Assembly (NCBI RefSeq): GCF_000422845.1
Contig: NZ_KE383932.1
Span: 60,045 to 124,044 of the forward strand
Source of the DNA: Oceanobacter kriegii DSM 6294
GTDB lineage: Bacteria; Pseudomonadota; Gammaproteobacteria; Pseudomonadales; Oceanobacteraceae
Length of the DNA: 64,000 nt
Direction of reading: 5' to 3'
Shown here: in pieces, positions 8,585-18,340 of the stretch
How positions within the stretch are numbered: position 1 is the stretch's first letter
How the letters are laid out: each line of letters starts with the position of its first letter
The notes under the pieces: generated by a model
The model's database searches: none
What the model saw: only the letters and a program-made list of their open reading frames with translations
Told to the model about the DNA's origin: nothing
Made by a program: the position numbers and the translations under genes

Positions 8585-9769
8585 TTATCTCCGGAATTTA
8601 CGCGACCAGGCAATCATGCGGTCGGCAATGCGATCGGCAGGCACCACTTCAATGGCACCTCCCTTGCGAATCAGGGCGTCAGGCATGCCAAACACCACAG
8701 AGGATTGTTCAGACTCGGCCAGTGTGTGGGCACCGGCGTGACGCAGTTCAGTAAAGGCGTTGTCGCCGTCGTAGCCCATGCCGGTAAGCATCACCGCCAT
8801 GACGTTGGCGGGCTTGCAGGTTTTCAGCGCTGAAATCCCCAGTCGCTCGACCGACGGGTGCCACAGGAACTCGGCATCTTCAGGCTTTGGCATGGCGCTC
8901 AGGCGAGTACCACGGCGCGACAGCAGAATGTCGTGGCCGCCCTGGGCGATGTAGATGTGGCCATTGCACAGCACTGTGGGGCTGTTGATTTCCTCGACCT
9001 TCAGAGCGCACACCCGGTCCAGTCGGTCGGCCAGCGATCGGGTAAAGCTTTGCGGCATGTGCTGGGCGATCAGCAGCGGGCACGGCAAATCGGCTGGCAG
9101 GTTGGGCAAAATATCTTCCAGCGTACGGGGGCCACCGGTCGAGACGCCAACAATGATCAATGGGTCGTCGACGTTCAGTTCGTTGTAGTTGGGGATTCCG
9201 GGCTTCAGGTCACCGCTGATACCGGCTGGCTGCTGTATCGCACGACTGCTGGTGCGAGCACTGCGCGACTCGGTACTGGCTGCTGTTCGAGTGGTGCGGG
9301 CGGAGCTGCGTGTCGCCGGTTGTTCCGCCTGTCGGGCAGAGGCGCTGGCGGCGGCTGAGCGCGACGGTTTTTTCAGTCGTGCCCGAGCGGCCGAACGCAC
9401 CTTGCGAATCAAATCCTTGTGAATGGCGTCCAGTGACAAGGAGATGGTGCCGCCGGGTTTGGCAACAAAGTCGATGGCCCCCAGGTTCAGGGCTTCAAAC
9501 GTTGCCAGCGCGCCGCGCTCGGTCAGCGACGACACCATCACTACTGGTACCGGGCGTTCGGCCATCATGATGGACAGCGCTTCGAGGCCGTCCATCTCGG
9601 GCATATTGATGTCCAGCGTGACCACATCGGGTTCAATGCTGGTATTCATGGCAACGGCTTCGGCGCCGTTACGGGCGACATGAATGTCGTAGCCACCGAC
9701 CTCTTCAAAAACACTGGTCAGGTGTCTGCGCATCAATGCGGAGTCATCAACAATCAGCAGTTTCGTCAT
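8585..9769 (-). CDS. cheB: Chemotaxis methylesterase/response regulator CheB
   Basis: This 394-residue protein has an N-terminal receiver domain (D8/D9, phosphoacceptor D53 in LDINMPEMDG, Lys in VAKPGG). A basic Arg/Ala/Ser-rich linker of about 50 residues follows, then the methylesterase domain with catalytic Ser in IIVGVSTGG, His in AQHMPQSF and Asp in GMGYDGD. It demethylates or deamidates receptor glutamates when phosphorylated by CheA. The linker is longer and more basic than in enteric CheB. The gene lies 55 bp after the triple cheW and 3 bp before the HEAT-repeat gene. The ribosome-binding site is weak. Confidence 0.95.
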   Translation of the reverse strand: MTKLLIVDDSALMRRHLTSVFEEVGGYDIHVARNGAEAVAMNTSIEPDVVTLDINMPEMDGLEALSIMMAERPVPVVMVSSLTERGALATFEALNLGAIDFVAKPGGTISLSLDAIHKDLIRKVRSAARARLKKPSRSAAASASARQAEQPATRSSARTTRTAASTESRSARTSSRAIQQPAGISGDLKPGIPNYNELNVDDPLIIVGVSTGGPRTLEDILPNLPADLPCPLLIAQHMPQSFTRSLADRLDRVCALKVEEINSPTVLCNGHIYIAQGGHDILLSRRGTRLSAMPKPEDAEFLWHPSVERLGISALKTCKPANVMAVMLTGMGYDGDNAFTELRHAGAHTLAESEQSSVVFGMPDALIRKGGAIEVVPADRIADRMIAWSRKFRR

Positions 9770-9824
9770 GGCTTGCTCGTCGTACTCTCAAACAGTCTGT
9801 CGGGTGATTGCCATGGCGGAGGAC

Positions 9825-11363
9825 TTAGCCCGCCGCCAGGTCTTTGAGCTGGTCCATCTCGTCCGATACCATCAGGAAATCGGCATCCAGCAACTGGATC
9901 ATGCGGCCTTCCACCTTGAGGTTGGCCATGCGAGACAGCAGCCCATGCTGGGCATCGGTCATCTTTGGTGTGGCTTCTATCTGGTCTCGGGACAGCTTCA
10001 GTACTTCGGTCACCAGATCGACAATAAAGCCGGTTTTGACCCCTTCGATGTTGAACACCACGATGCGTTGACGCTCGCTGCGTTCGATCGGCGTCAGCTC
10101 CAGTCGGGTGCGCAAATCGACCACCGGCAGCACCACACCACGCAGGTTGATGATGCCTTCTACAAAGGCCGGGGCTTTGGGCACCCGAATCAGGGTGTCG
10201 GGAATACGCACGATTTCCTGCACGGTATTGATCGACACCGCAAATTCTTCGTCGCCGAGTCGGAAGACCACCAGTTGCTCGTCGTCGTCATCGTCGCCCC
10301 ATTCTTCGGTTTCAACGTCTTCATCCAGCATCTCGGTCTCCTGCTGCTGTAACGATTCCTGAATCTGTTCGTTGCCTATCAGTTGTTCGGTGGCAATGAT
10401 GGATACCAGCCGTTTGCCTTGTTCCAGTCGGCACAGGGCAGCGATGTCTTGCAGGTCGGCTTCCTTGGCCAGAATCGGCAACATGGGTTCGATCAGGTTG
10501 AGATCGACCCGCAGCACTTCGTTAACGGCATCGACCACAACCCCCAGCGAGGCATTGCCAACGTTGAGCACCACGATGCGGCTTTTGTCATCGAGGGTTT
10601 TCTGTGGCAGATGAAACAGGCTGCTGAGGTTCACCAACGGCAGCAGTCGTTCTCGCAGGTTGATGATGCCCAGAATGTGTTGGTCGGCTCGCGGCACCCG
10701 GGTAATGCTGTCGGGCAGCTGGACGATTTCCTGTACCTGGTCGATGTCGATGGCGTATTCCTGGCCGGCCACTTCAAAGCTGACCAGCTGACGCTTGTCG
10801 TCTTCATCGTCTTCGTCCTGATCCTGCTCTTCATCGCCAATGCCCTCGAGCCCCAGCGAATTGTCGGTGACCATCTGCTGCATTTGGCTGTAGTCGGCTT
10901 GCAGCAGGGCGGCCAGATCCAGAATCATCACCAGTTCGTGGCCGCCGGTGTTTTTGATCACGCCGGACAGCATTTCACGGTCGAGCGATGAGCTGACCTG
11001 GTCTGCCGGTTCGATCAATTCCGGCTCGACGTCGATGACGCTGGCAACGCGGTCGACGGTGAAGCCAACGTCCTGACGAACGTCGACGACAATGGCGCGG
11101 CTGGCGTCGTCATGGTCCTTGTCTTCAATGCCAAACAGGCGGCGCAAGGACAGAATGGGCAGTACCTTGCCGCGTAGATTGGCCAGGCCGATCAGTGATG
11201 GTGGTGCCAGCGGCACCCGCACCACCTCGGGTACCCGGATGATTTCCTGCACCGGTGCCATTTGTACGGCAAAGGTTTCATCGGCCACCTTGAAGGTGAC
11301 GTACTGATGCAGGTTTTCCGGCTCGTCGAGCAGGGTGTTGTCTTCAGCCACGGACGTGTTCAT
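9825..11363 (-). CDS. Triple-domain CheW coupling protein
   Basis: CheW is normally one domain of about 150-165 residues; this 512-residue protein has three in tandem (about residues 19-155, 190-335 and 355-500). Each repeats the hallmark pattern: VQEIIRVP with LANLRGKVLPIL, VQEIVQLP with IINLRERLLPLV, and VQEIVRIP with IINLRGVVLPVV. Two highly acidic linkers (DEEQDQDEDDEDD and GDDDDDE) separate the domains. The three copies are well diverged, so the fusion is old. It should link receptors to CheA and could bind several partners at once. The start follows a GGAGG site 18 bp after the two-tip receptor gene, so receptor and coupler are made together. Confidence 0.95.
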   Translation of the reverse strand: MNTSVAEDNTLLDEPENLHQYVTFKVADETFAVQMAPVQEIIRVPEVVRVPLAPPSLIGLANLRGKVLPILSLRRLFGIEDKDHDDASRAIVVDVRQDVGFTVDRVASVIDVEPELIEPADQVSSSLDREMLSGVIKNTGGHELVMILDLAALLQADYSQMQQMVTDNSLGLEGIGDEEQDQDEDDEDDKRQLVSFEVAGQEYAIDIDQVQEIVQLPDSITRVPRADQHILGIINLRERLLPLVNLSSLFHLPQKTLDDKSRIVVLNVGNASLGVVVDAVNEVLRVDLNLIEPMLPILAKEADLQDIAALCRLEQGKRLVSIIATEQLIGNEQIQESLQQQETEMLDEDVETEEWGDDDDDEQLVVFRLGDEEFAVSINTVQEIVRIPDTLIRVPKAPAFVEGIINLRGVVLPVVDLRTRLELTPIERSERQRIVVFNIEGVKTGFIVDLVTEVLKLSRDQIEATPKMTDAQHGLLSRMANLKVEGRMIQLLDADFLMVSDEMDQLKDLAAG

Positions 11364-11381
11364 GGCAACCTCCGCGGGTTA

Positions 11382-13295
11382 TCAGGCGCTTTGCAGTTCG
11401 TCTGCCAGAGAGGCAATTTCTTCAATGGCGGCGGCCAACTCGTCGGCGCCACGGGACTGTTGTTCAGCGGCTGCGGCAGCTTCGTCGGCGGCTCGTTCTG
11501 CTTCCTGGGAAGCGGAAGCGATTTGCTCGGTACCGGTTTTCACTTGCAGGATGGCTGAGGAGATTTCATTGGCCGCGGCAAGAATGTCTTCAGCGCCGGT
11601 TGCTACTTCGGCAATATCGGTTTCGATGGTGCCGAGGTTATTGGTAGAGGCGAGGGCTTTTTCGGTTTCTTCCTGAGCGGCGGTGGCGATTTCACGCAAG
11701 TCGGTGCTGACCAGTTGAATCTGATCCTGAATGCCACGCACCAGATCCTTGATGCGGTCGGCGTTTTCAGCACTGTCGCGTGCCAGATTACGAATGTCAG
11801 TCGACACCACCACGAAGCCCTTGCCAAATTCGCCCGCGCGGGCGGCTTCAACCGAACCATTCACGGCCAGCATGTTGGTTTGAATGGAAACGGTGGTAAT
11901 GGCTTCAACGATCTTGTCGATACGGCGGGAAACCAGTTCGAGGTCTTTCACCTGTTTCACACTTTGGTTGGTGGCTTCGACCGACAGGGTGATGCCATGA
12001 ATCAGCTCTTCCACGCCTTGTTTGTTTTCACTCAGCAACTCGGTGATTTTGTTGACGACTTCAAGGTTTACCTGTGAGCGTTCCTGGGAAATTTCAAGGC
12101 CTTTTTCAATCTGGTTGACCGCCGCAGAAGATTCTTCGGTTGCCGCTGCAGCTGATTGGGCACCACGACGAATCTGTTCAATCGCTGCCATGATTTCGGT
12201 GGAGGACTGATTGATTTCCTGCACCGCGGAGGACAGCTGCTCAGCGCTGGAGGCAACGTCTTCGGCGGATTTGGCCACATCAGTGCTGTTGCGCAGATCT
12301 TCGGACAGTTCCAGCAGTGCCTGAGCCGCTTGTTCGCATTCAGCCAGAGCACGGGATTGTTCGCCGACGGTCTTGGTGGCTTCGGAGGCTGCCGAAGCCT
12401 GTTCTTCCGAGGCCGCGGCAATGTCTTGCACGCCTTTCAGGGCTTGCATGGCGGCGGTATCGGATTGCTCTGCACCACTGGCGATTTCTTCCGCGCCTTT
12501 CACCACCGTCGACATGTCTTTACGGATACTGGACAGCTGTTCGGTAATGGTTTTGCCTTTTTCTACTTCGCCTTCGACGGTTTCAGAGGCGGTCTTGATG
12601 CCACCGGCAATGGTTTGTACTTCGGACTGAATTTGTTTGACCAGATTCTGAATCTCGATGGCACTCTGTTCGGAGGTTTCGGCCAGCGTGCGAACTTCGT
12701 CAGCGACCACCGCAAAACCTTTGCCGTGCTTACCAGCGCGGGCGGCTTCGATAGCGGCGTTGAGAGCCAGCAAGTTGGTCTGGTCGGCGATGCGCACCAC
12801 GGCTTTAACGATTTCGCCAATGTTGGCGGCCTGGGATTCCAGCTCAGACACCATGGTCACAGATGCTGCCTGACGCTTGGCAGCTTCACCGACGTTGGTG
12901 ACCAGACTGTCGATGCCAAGAGCGGTTTCTTTGGCCAACACCTGCAAGGCGCTGCAACGGTCTTTGGCGGTTTCAGCGGCGGACAGCTGGCGACGGATGT
13001 TGGTGGTGACTTGTTGGAACGCAGCCAGTGACTCCTGGGCGGCACCGCTGGATTGTTCGGCACCAACGGAAATCTGTTCAGAGGCACTGTTCAGTTCTTC
13101 TGCGGCAGAAGCGGCTTCGGTGATGCCAGCACTCAACTGGCTGGTGGCCGAGGCGATGCGCTCCGCTGCCTGTTGTTGCTTGGCCAGTGTTCTGGCGCGC
13201 TTGCGTTGGGCTTCGGCTTCACGGGCTGCAGCAGGGTCGGCTTTGGCGGCCGGTGCTGATTGTGAGAGCGGCGCATTTTTCTTAACAAGAGCCAT
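11382..13295 (-). CDS. Soluble chemoreceptor with two signalling tips
   Basis: This 637-residue protein, the first gene of the operon, is almost all helix and has no transmembrane segment or recognisable sensor domain. It carries two MCP hairpin tips exactly 300 residues apart. The first, near 171-206, is canonical ([31 protein letters not shown]). The second, near 471-506, is diverged ([31 protein letters not shown]). Ala/Glu/Ser/Gln-rich coiled coil flanks both, with candidate methylation pairs such as [12 protein letters not shown]. The layout implies a fold that bends back twice and could engage two CheA/CheW units, matching the multi-domain CheW next door. The N-terminus ([16 protein letters not shown]) is a basic, disordered tail. 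Confidence 0.92.
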   Translation of the reverse strand: MALVKKNAPLSQSAPAAKADPAAAREAEAQRKRARTLAKQQQAAERIASATSQLSAGITEAASAAEELNSASEQISVGAEQSSGAAQESLAAFQQVTTNIRRQLSAAETAKDRCSALQVLAKETALGIDSLVTNVGEAAKRQAASVTMVSELESQAANIGEIVKAVVRIADQTNLLALNAAIEAARAGKHGKGFAVVADEVRTLAETSEQSAIEIQNLVKQIQSEVQTIAGGIKTASETVEGEVEKGKTITEQLSSIRKDMSTVVKGAEEIASGAEQSDTAAMQALKGVQDIAAASEEQASAASEATKTVGEQSRALAECEQAAQALLELSEDLRNSTDVAKSAEDVASSAEQLSSAVQEINQSSTEIMAAIEQIRRGAQSAAAATEESSAAVNQIEKGLEISQERSQVNLEVVNKITELLSENKQGVEELIHGITLSVEATNQSVKQVKDLELVSRRIDKIVEAITTVSIQTNMLAVNGSVEAARAGEFGKGFVVVSTDIRNLARDSAENADRIKDLVRGIQDQIQLVSTDLREIATAAQEETEKALASTNNLGTIETDIAEVATGAEDILAAANEISSAILQVKTGTEQIASASQEAERAADEAAAAAEQQSRGADELAAAIEEIASLADELQSA

Positions 13296-13629
13296 AGTTC
13301 CTGTCTCCGGGCAAACAAGGTTGATTCGATTGAAGCGGCCGGAATTGGAACAGTGCGTCGATTGGCGACTGGAACGGCCGTGGTAAATAAAACCTAGATG
13401 GCTTGTGTCCGGTTTGCCTGTTGGCTGGGCAGAGGTTGTTCCGCAATGACAGGTTAGACGTATTGTTACTTTCTTATATGGAACTTATACAAGGCTGAAA
13501 AGCGGTTGTTTTGACACCTGATCGTCAATTTTTGATCGCCTGGTAATAACGGCTCAGCTTTCGGGAGAGGCTGAGAGAGGCTGATAGAGGCTGAGATGAG
13601 ATGGACAGCTTGGAGCTAGGCCAGAGTCC
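13296..13629. other. Intergenic region upstream of chemotaxis operon, with 10-bp tandem repeat
   Basis: This 334-bp region lies between two minus-strand genes and should hold the promoter of the chemotaxis operon. I found no sigma-28 or sigma-54 consensus on the minus strand, so the operon is not obviously under flagellar control. At 13565-13594 a 10-bp unit is repeated three times (GAGAGGCTGA twice, then TAGAGGCTGA). Nothing else is recognisable. Confidence 0.6.
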
Positions 13630-15249
13630 CTAAAACAAACTCAGCTGAGACTGCTGATCAGATTTCGCCGTGCGCTTGCGTGAGCGGCTTTGACCCATGC
13701 TATTGCGTTGTCTGGAGCCGTGTTTGTGGCCGATACCGCGGGCCTGATCACGAAATTCGGCACTTTTGGTCAGCCCTTTCAGGTGACTGCGAGCTTCGCG
13801 GATGGCTTGCTCGAAATTCACCACTGGGGCCGGATAGTCGCGGTCGATAATCATGCCGCAGTCCTGTTGCTGGCGCAGATTCATCAACCATGGCTGGTGA
13901 ATAAAGCTGTTGGGCACGCTGCGCAGCGCAGGCAGCCAGCGGCGGATGAAGGCGCCATTGGGGTCCAGTTTCATTGCTTGTTGGGTGGGGTTGTACATGC
14001 GCAGCACATTGATGCCGGTGGCACCGGATTGCATTTGCGCCTGCGGGTAGTGAATGCCGGGTTCGTAGTCGACAAACAGCTGCGCCAGCCGCTGGGCAGG
14101 CTGTTGCCAGTCTTGCCAAAGCGGGTAGCAGGCAATCGACATCAACATGGCCCGCATCCGGAAATTGATCCAGCCGTGGTGCTGCAAGTATTTCATGCAA
14201 GCGTCTACCAATGGCCAGCCTGTGCTGCCGGTTTCCCAGGCGTGCAGCAGACGAGGGTCGTTGCCGCCACTGCGCTGGCGTAAATCGCGGTAGGCAGGGT
14301 GTAGGGATTGCCACTCGGATTCCGGTTCGTCTTCGAGCTTCTGAATGAAATGGCAGTGCCACCACAGACGGGATTCAAAATTGGTCAGGCTACCGAGCCA
14401 CTGTCGTTGTTGGCGGTCGGGTTCCTGCTGGCTTTTTGCTGCCTGTTTTAACTGATGAATACGCTGACGGTTGTGCATTTGCAGTTCTTTAAGGCTGATG
14501 CAGCCCAGTGCCAGGTAGGGGCTAATGCGTGAGCAATGATGTTCCGCGCTGACAGGGGAGCTGATGGAACCTCGGTAATATTCACCGCGTGAATGGTAAA
14601 AGCTGTCAATCAGCTGATGGGCTATCTGTATGCCGCCACGCTGGCGACCAGGGCAAGGGCTTTGATCAAATCCCAGCGATGGAAAGATCGGTTGGTTAAG
14701 CACCTCAACCGACAGCAAGCCACAGTGGCCCTGCCATTGCACCAGCGGTAATTGGCTGGGTGTAGGCGCAATGGGTTGGTTCAGCCACTGCTCGCGCCAA
14801 TCGGCCCATTGATCGCGGTCTGGGTTCGGTCGCAGTACGCCAAACTGACGCGCCTGCTGCCACGGAACCTGATGCTGTTTGCACCAGCGGCCAACGGCTT
14901 TGTCACGTTCAAAGGTCCAGTAGTTGCCGGTTTCTTCATGGCTGTACAGGTGCAGTTTGGCGTGTTGGGCGAGTTTTTCGAGGCAGTCTGTGACGGAGCC
15001 AATGGCGATGTGCAGACCCGCCTGAACGCCAGACAGGGCGACCAAGGCCTTATCCAGATCGTTGAGGCATTCTTTGGTAAATAGCCACTGGCGGCTGCTG
15101 GTATCCGCTTGCTGCCAGTACTCCGGTTCAACAACGTATAAACTCAGCAGCTGTCCACCCTGTTTGCGAGCCGCTTCGCTTGCCCGAGCCAGAGGCTGGT
15201 GGTCTCGGATGCGGAGATCACGCTTGAACCAGACAATGTGCAGGTTCAT
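13630..15249 (-). CDS. Cryptochrome/photolyase family FAD-binding protein
   Basis: This 539-residue protein has an N-terminal antenna-binding alpha/beta domain (IVWFKRDLRIRDHQPL) and a C-terminal FAD-binding helical domain. The latter has TGWPLVDACMKYL, INFRMRAMLMSIA, DYEPGIHYPQAQMQSG and a run of conserved Trp residues. It belongs to the blue-light photolyase/cryptochrome superfamily and probably repairs pyrimidine dimers or acts as a photoreceptor; the sequence does not decide between these. A basic tail rich in Arg, Lys and Ser (from about residue 505) may aid DNA binding. Its start lies 7 bp after the stop of the DASH-type gene, so the two form an operon. Confidence 0.88.
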   Translation of the reverse strand: MNLHIVWFKRDLRIRDHQPLARASEAARKQGGQLLSLYVVEPEYWQQADTSSRQWLFTKECLNDLDKALVALSGVQAGLHIAIGSVTDCLEKLAQHAKLHLYSHEETGNYWTFERDKAVGRWCKQHQVPWQQARQFGVLRPNPDRDQWADWREQWLNQPIAPTPSQLPLVQWQGHCGLLSVEVLNQPIFPSLGFDQSPCPGRQRGGIQIAHQLIDSFYHSRGEYYRGSISSPVSAEHHCSRISPYLALGCISLKELQMHNRQRIHQLKQAAKSQQEPDRQQRQWLGSLTNFESRLWWHCHFIQKLEDEPESEWQSLHPAYRDLRQRSGGNDPRLLHAWETGSTGWPLVDACMKYLQHHGWINFRMRAMLMSIACYPLWQDWQQPAQRLAQLFVDYEPGIHYPQAQMQSGATGINVLRMYNPTQQAMKLDPNGAFIRRWLPALRSVPNSFIHQPWLMNLRQQQDCGMIIDRDYPAPVVNFEQAIREARSHLKGLTKSAEFRDQARGIGHKHGSRQRNSMGQSRSRKRTAKSDQQSQLSLF

Positions 15250-15255
15250 TGGCCC

Positions 15256-16680
15256 CTACCGTGCCTTTGACAGTTTTTGGGACAGGTTTTTGGACTGATC
15301 TTTAAACAGCTCTTTGTGTTTCACCGTGACGATTGGAGCAGGGTACTCCTTCAGGCGTTGTTGGCCCTGCTGGTGCTGGCAAATGTGCTCCAGCGTCGAG
15401 TCCTTCAGCTCCGGTAACCAAAGGTGAATGTGGCTTAACTCCGGGTCGTACTGGCGCAGTTGCTTGTTCAGCATAAAGTAGCGGCCATTGCGTGGATCAT
15501 GGCCACTGCCCGCAATGTAACTCCAGTTGCCCCAATTGCTGGCGACGTCAAAGTCGATCAGGTGTTGTTCAAACCAACGTGCTCCCAAACGCCAGTCGAG
15601 CTGTAATTCATGAATAAAAAAGCTCGCCAGAATCTGGCGAAGGCGGTTGGAAACGAAGCCACTTTGATGCAGCTCGTTGAGCCCGGCATCAATCATCGGG
15701 AAGCCGGTGGAAGCGTTACGCCAGGCGTCCCAGTTGGATTGGTTAAACGCGGGTGGGCTGGTCAATTCCCCAGCTTTCAGGCCACTGTAGGTGAAGAATC
15801 GGTGCTGATTCACGCGCAGCGACCAATGGAAAAACTCCCGCCACAGCAGCTCTTGCTTGAGCCAGCCAGAGTGCTCCGAGCTGCCAAATTCCGACTCGTA
15901 ATCATTGATTTGCTGCCACACATAACGTGGCGACAAACTGCCCCACGCCAGCCAGGGACTGATCTGGCTGGAATAGTCATCGCCGGTCAGGCGGTTACGG
16001 GTGCTTTTGTAGTGATCGATGGCACGCCGTTGCCAGAGGTATTCCTTCAGCCATTTGATGCCTGGCTGCTCACCGCCCAGGCGGTTAAAACCGGGCTGGG
16101 GCTGCAAGTGCCAGTCGTCCGGCCATTGAATGTTGCCGGGCACATCGGGCGTCCAGTCGGTCAGCAGCAAGGGGGATGGTGCTATTGGCTCCGGCGGTTG
16201 AATATCCAGTTTGCGCTCAACCTGTTTACGGAAGCCGGAAAAGCTGGCCGGGAAGCTGTTCTGATTCAGCAGTGGCGCCAACTGTTCTTCACTGAACAGC
16301 GTTTGCGACTCATACGTGGTGATAGTCATGTGCGGCTGCAATTGCGCCAGCCAGTCGGCTTCTTCCGGGGCTTGTGCCGTATGGGTCAGCAGTTCAAAGG
16401 GATGTTGTTGATGCAGCTGCGTTAACACTTCAACCGGATCGCCGCTGGTCAGCGTCAGGCGGATGTTTTCCTTGTACAGGTCCCGGTGTAACTGAATCAA
16501 GCAGGTACGCAAGAATCTGGCTTTGACGGCACTGAGGCGGTGGGTGCCATGGCTGTCGGTCTGTAACCAGTGGGACGGCAGAATGTAGACCACCGCCAGA
16601 GGTTGCTGACGCTGGCGAGCCAGTTCAAAACCCGGGTGGTCGTGCAGGCGCAGGTCATTGCGAAGCCAAAGTAACTGCAT
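15256..16680 (-). CDS. Cryptochrome DASH-type photolyase
   Basis: The chosen start (MQLLWLRNDLRLHD) follows an AGGAG site and makes a 474-residue protein. A longer frame to 16749 would overlap the DUF393 gene and adds 23 residues unlike the family. The antenna domain is followed by the Cry-DASH hallmark FSGFRKQVERKL and the FAD domain: FPMIDAGLNELHQSG, SNRLRQILASF, DWRLGARWFE, SNWGNWSYIAGSGHDPR and LWLPEL. DASH proteins use FAD with methenyltetrahydrofolate and repair cyclobutane dimers, mainly in single-stranded DNA. Its second photolyase-family partner follows directly. Confidence 0.9.
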   Translation of the reverse strand: MQLLWLRNDLRLHDHPGFELARQRQQPLAVVYILPSHWLQTDSHGTHRLSAVKARFLRTCLIQLHRDLYKENIRLTLTSGDPVEVLTQLHQQHPFELLTHTAQAPEEADWLAQLQPHMTITTYESQTLFSEEQLAPLLNQNSFPASFSGFRKQVERKLDIQPPEPIAPSPLLLTDWTPDVPGNIQWPDDWHLQPQPGFNRLGGEQPGIKWLKEYLWQRRAIDHYKSTRNRLTGDDYSSQISPWLAWGSLSPRYVWQQINDYESEFGSSEHSGWLKQELLWREFFHWSLRVNQHRFFTYSGLKAGELTSPPAFNQSNWDAWRNASTGFPMIDAGLNELHQSGFVSNRLRQILASFFIHELQLDWRLGARWFEQHLIDFDVASNWGNWSYIAGSGHDPRNGRYFMLNKQLRQYDPELSHIHLWLPELKDSTLEHICQHQQGQQRLKEYPAPIVTVKHKELFKDQSKNLSQKLSKAR

Positions 16681-16693
16681 AGTGGCGCTCCTG

Positions 16694-17182
16694 TTACCGA
16701 TTCCGGGCGTGGAGTTCATTGCCACGCTTGTCTTGAACGTTTTGATCACGAGCTGGAATGCGGCAGCCGTCGTTGCAGCTATTCGGTGAGAAGGCAGCTT
16801 TGAAGTTGCCGGTCAGCAGGGCAGATATACGATGGCGCTGACCGGCGAACAGCAGATAGAAGCGGTCAGCAATGGGGGCGGTGAAGCGCCAACGCAGTGG
16901 TGCGGTCAAATGGCCTTTGCCGACCAGTGACCACGCCATATGAGTCACATCGAGCCCTTTGATAACCCGGCCGTCCTGGGTTTTACCGTGCAGGATGCGG
17001 TCGGCCTCGACCGCATTGATGTCAGGGTGATGGGCTGCCAGCAAGGCCTCGGCATCTGGTGATGCCAGATCGAATAACGCAATCCGGCCGTTGGTATCCA
17101 GCTTGCGCAGGTGCTGCATTTCCCGACTGCACAGAGGGCAGTTGCCATCAAAGAATACCGTCAGTTGTGCATCGCTTGTCAT
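16694..17182 (-). CDS. DUF393 (DCC family) thiol-disulfide oxidoreductase-like protein
   Basis: This 162-residue protein opens with the DCC-family motif VFFDGNCPLCSREM. Two cysteines spaced CPLC form a thioredoxin-like redox centre, followed by the DLASPDAEALL and GLDVTHMAWSLVG blocks typical of DUF393. The true substrate of this family is not established. It lies 13 bp upstream of the DASH cryptochrome and in the same direction, an association that suggests co-expression in a light or oxidative stress response. The C-terminal 30 residues contain two more cysteines (NSCNDGCRIP). Confidence 0.85.
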   Translation of the reverse strand: MTSDAQLTVFFDGNCPLCSREMQHLRKLDTNGRIALFDLASPDAEALLAAHHPDINAVEADRILHGKTQDGRVIKGLDVTHMAWSLVGKGHLTAPLRWRFTAPIADRFYLLFAGQRHRISALLTGNFKAAFSPNSCNDGCRIPARDQNVQDKRGNELHARNR

Positions 17183-17266
17183 TGCTAGCTATCCAAAACT
17201 TATACATACCTTGTATATGTTAGTGTTTGGCGCGCAATTTTTGAAGTCGGATTGTGTAACTCGTCG

Positions 17267-18340
17267 TCAGATTTTGGAGTTGTCCTTAAAGGTCGGGGTT
17301 AATTGCGGGCTATCGCTCCCTTCACCGTCAGCGGTTGTTGCGGACAGACCGCTGCCATTCATGATGTCGTCCATCACACCAAAAAAGTCTTCGCGGGTAC
17401 GGTGTCGCTTCACCTGATCAAACAGCTGCTTCATGTCGACGGAAAACATCGAGAAATAGTGCAGCCACTGCTTCAGGCGGTCGGTCAGTTGTTTGTCTTC
17501 CAGATGCTCCAGACGAGCCGCCAGCTTGTGAATAAGGGCCACATTGTCACGCCAATCCATGGGTTGATAGTCGATTCTGGCCTTATGAGCCCGAATTCTG
17601 AGTCCAAGGTCGGGCGTTGCCACCAATCCTCGTCCTATCATCAACAAAGGCGTGTTGCTGACGGTTTGGCAGCGCAGGGCATGTTCCGGGGTCCAGATTT
17701 CACCGTTGGCCAATACCGGGATGTCGAGCAGGTCGGTGATCTTCTCGATCCATTCCCACCAGGCGGGTGGCTTATAGCCTTCAGTCTTGGTGCGGGCGTG
17801 GACGGTCAGCCATTGGATACCGGCATCGGCCAGTGCCTGGGCATTGTCTGTGGCCATGTGTTTGTCGCGGAAGCCCAGACGCATTTTGGCGCTTACCGGC
17901 ACGTGCTCGGGCACCGCCTTGCGCACCGCGCTGGCAATGTCGTGCAGCTTGTCGGTGTATTGCAGTAATACGGCGCCGCCCTGGCTCTTGTTGACGGTTT
18001 TGGCCGGGCAGCCGAAGTTAAGATCAATGGCGGGAGCCCCGAGGCGTGCGGCTTTGGCGGCGTTTGCCGCCATCAGTTCCGGGTCGCTGCCGAGCAGTTG
18101 AATATGCACGGGAGTTCCGGAAAGTGTCTTTCCATTATTGTGTAATTCCGGACAGTATCTATAGAACACCTTTTCCGGAAACAGGGTATTGGAAACGCGA
18201 ATAAACTCAGTAACACAATGATCAATACCGCCCACCGAGGTAAGGATTTCGCGTAAATGAAAATCCATCAATCCTTCCATCGGAGCCAGAGCAATGTAGA
18301 GATTATTGTCGGTACCAAAGGGTAATTGTGGTTGGGGCAT
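17267..18340 (-). CDS. dusC: tRNA-dihydrouridine(16) synthase DusC
   Basis: This FMN enzyme reduces a uridine in the D-loop of tRNA, position 16 for the DusC subfamily. The 357-residue sequence opens with LALAPMEGLMDF-like IALAPMEGLMDFHLRE. It has the catalytic-cysteine block DLNFGCPAKTVNKSQGGAVLL, the phosphate-binding HARTKTEGYKPPAWW and the late PVLANGEIW and MIGRG blocks. The segment VHARTKTEGYKPPAWWEW resembles DusC rather than DusA or DusB. It is about 40 residues longer than the E. coli protein, with the excess in a low-complexity C-terminal tail. An 84-bp gap separates it from the DUF393 gene, so it may lead the photolyase operon. Confidence 0.93.
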   Translation of the reverse strand: MPQPQLPFGTDNNLYIALAPMEGLMDFHLREILTSVGGIDHCVTEFIRVSNTLFPEKVFYRYCPELHNNGKTLSGTPVHIQLLGSDPELMAANAAKAARLGAPAIDLNFGCPAKTVNKSQGGAVLLQYTDKLHDIASAVRKAVPEHVPVSAKMRLGFRDKHMATDNAQALADAGIQWLTVHARTKTEGYKPPAWWEWIEKITDLLDIPVLANGEIWTPEHALRCQTVSNTPLLMIGRGLVATPDLGLRIRAHKARIDYQPMDWRDNVALIHKLAARLEHLEDKQLTDRLKQWLHYFSMFSVDMKQLFDQVKRHRTREDFFGVMDDIMNGSGLSATTADGEGSDSPQLTPTFKDNSKI

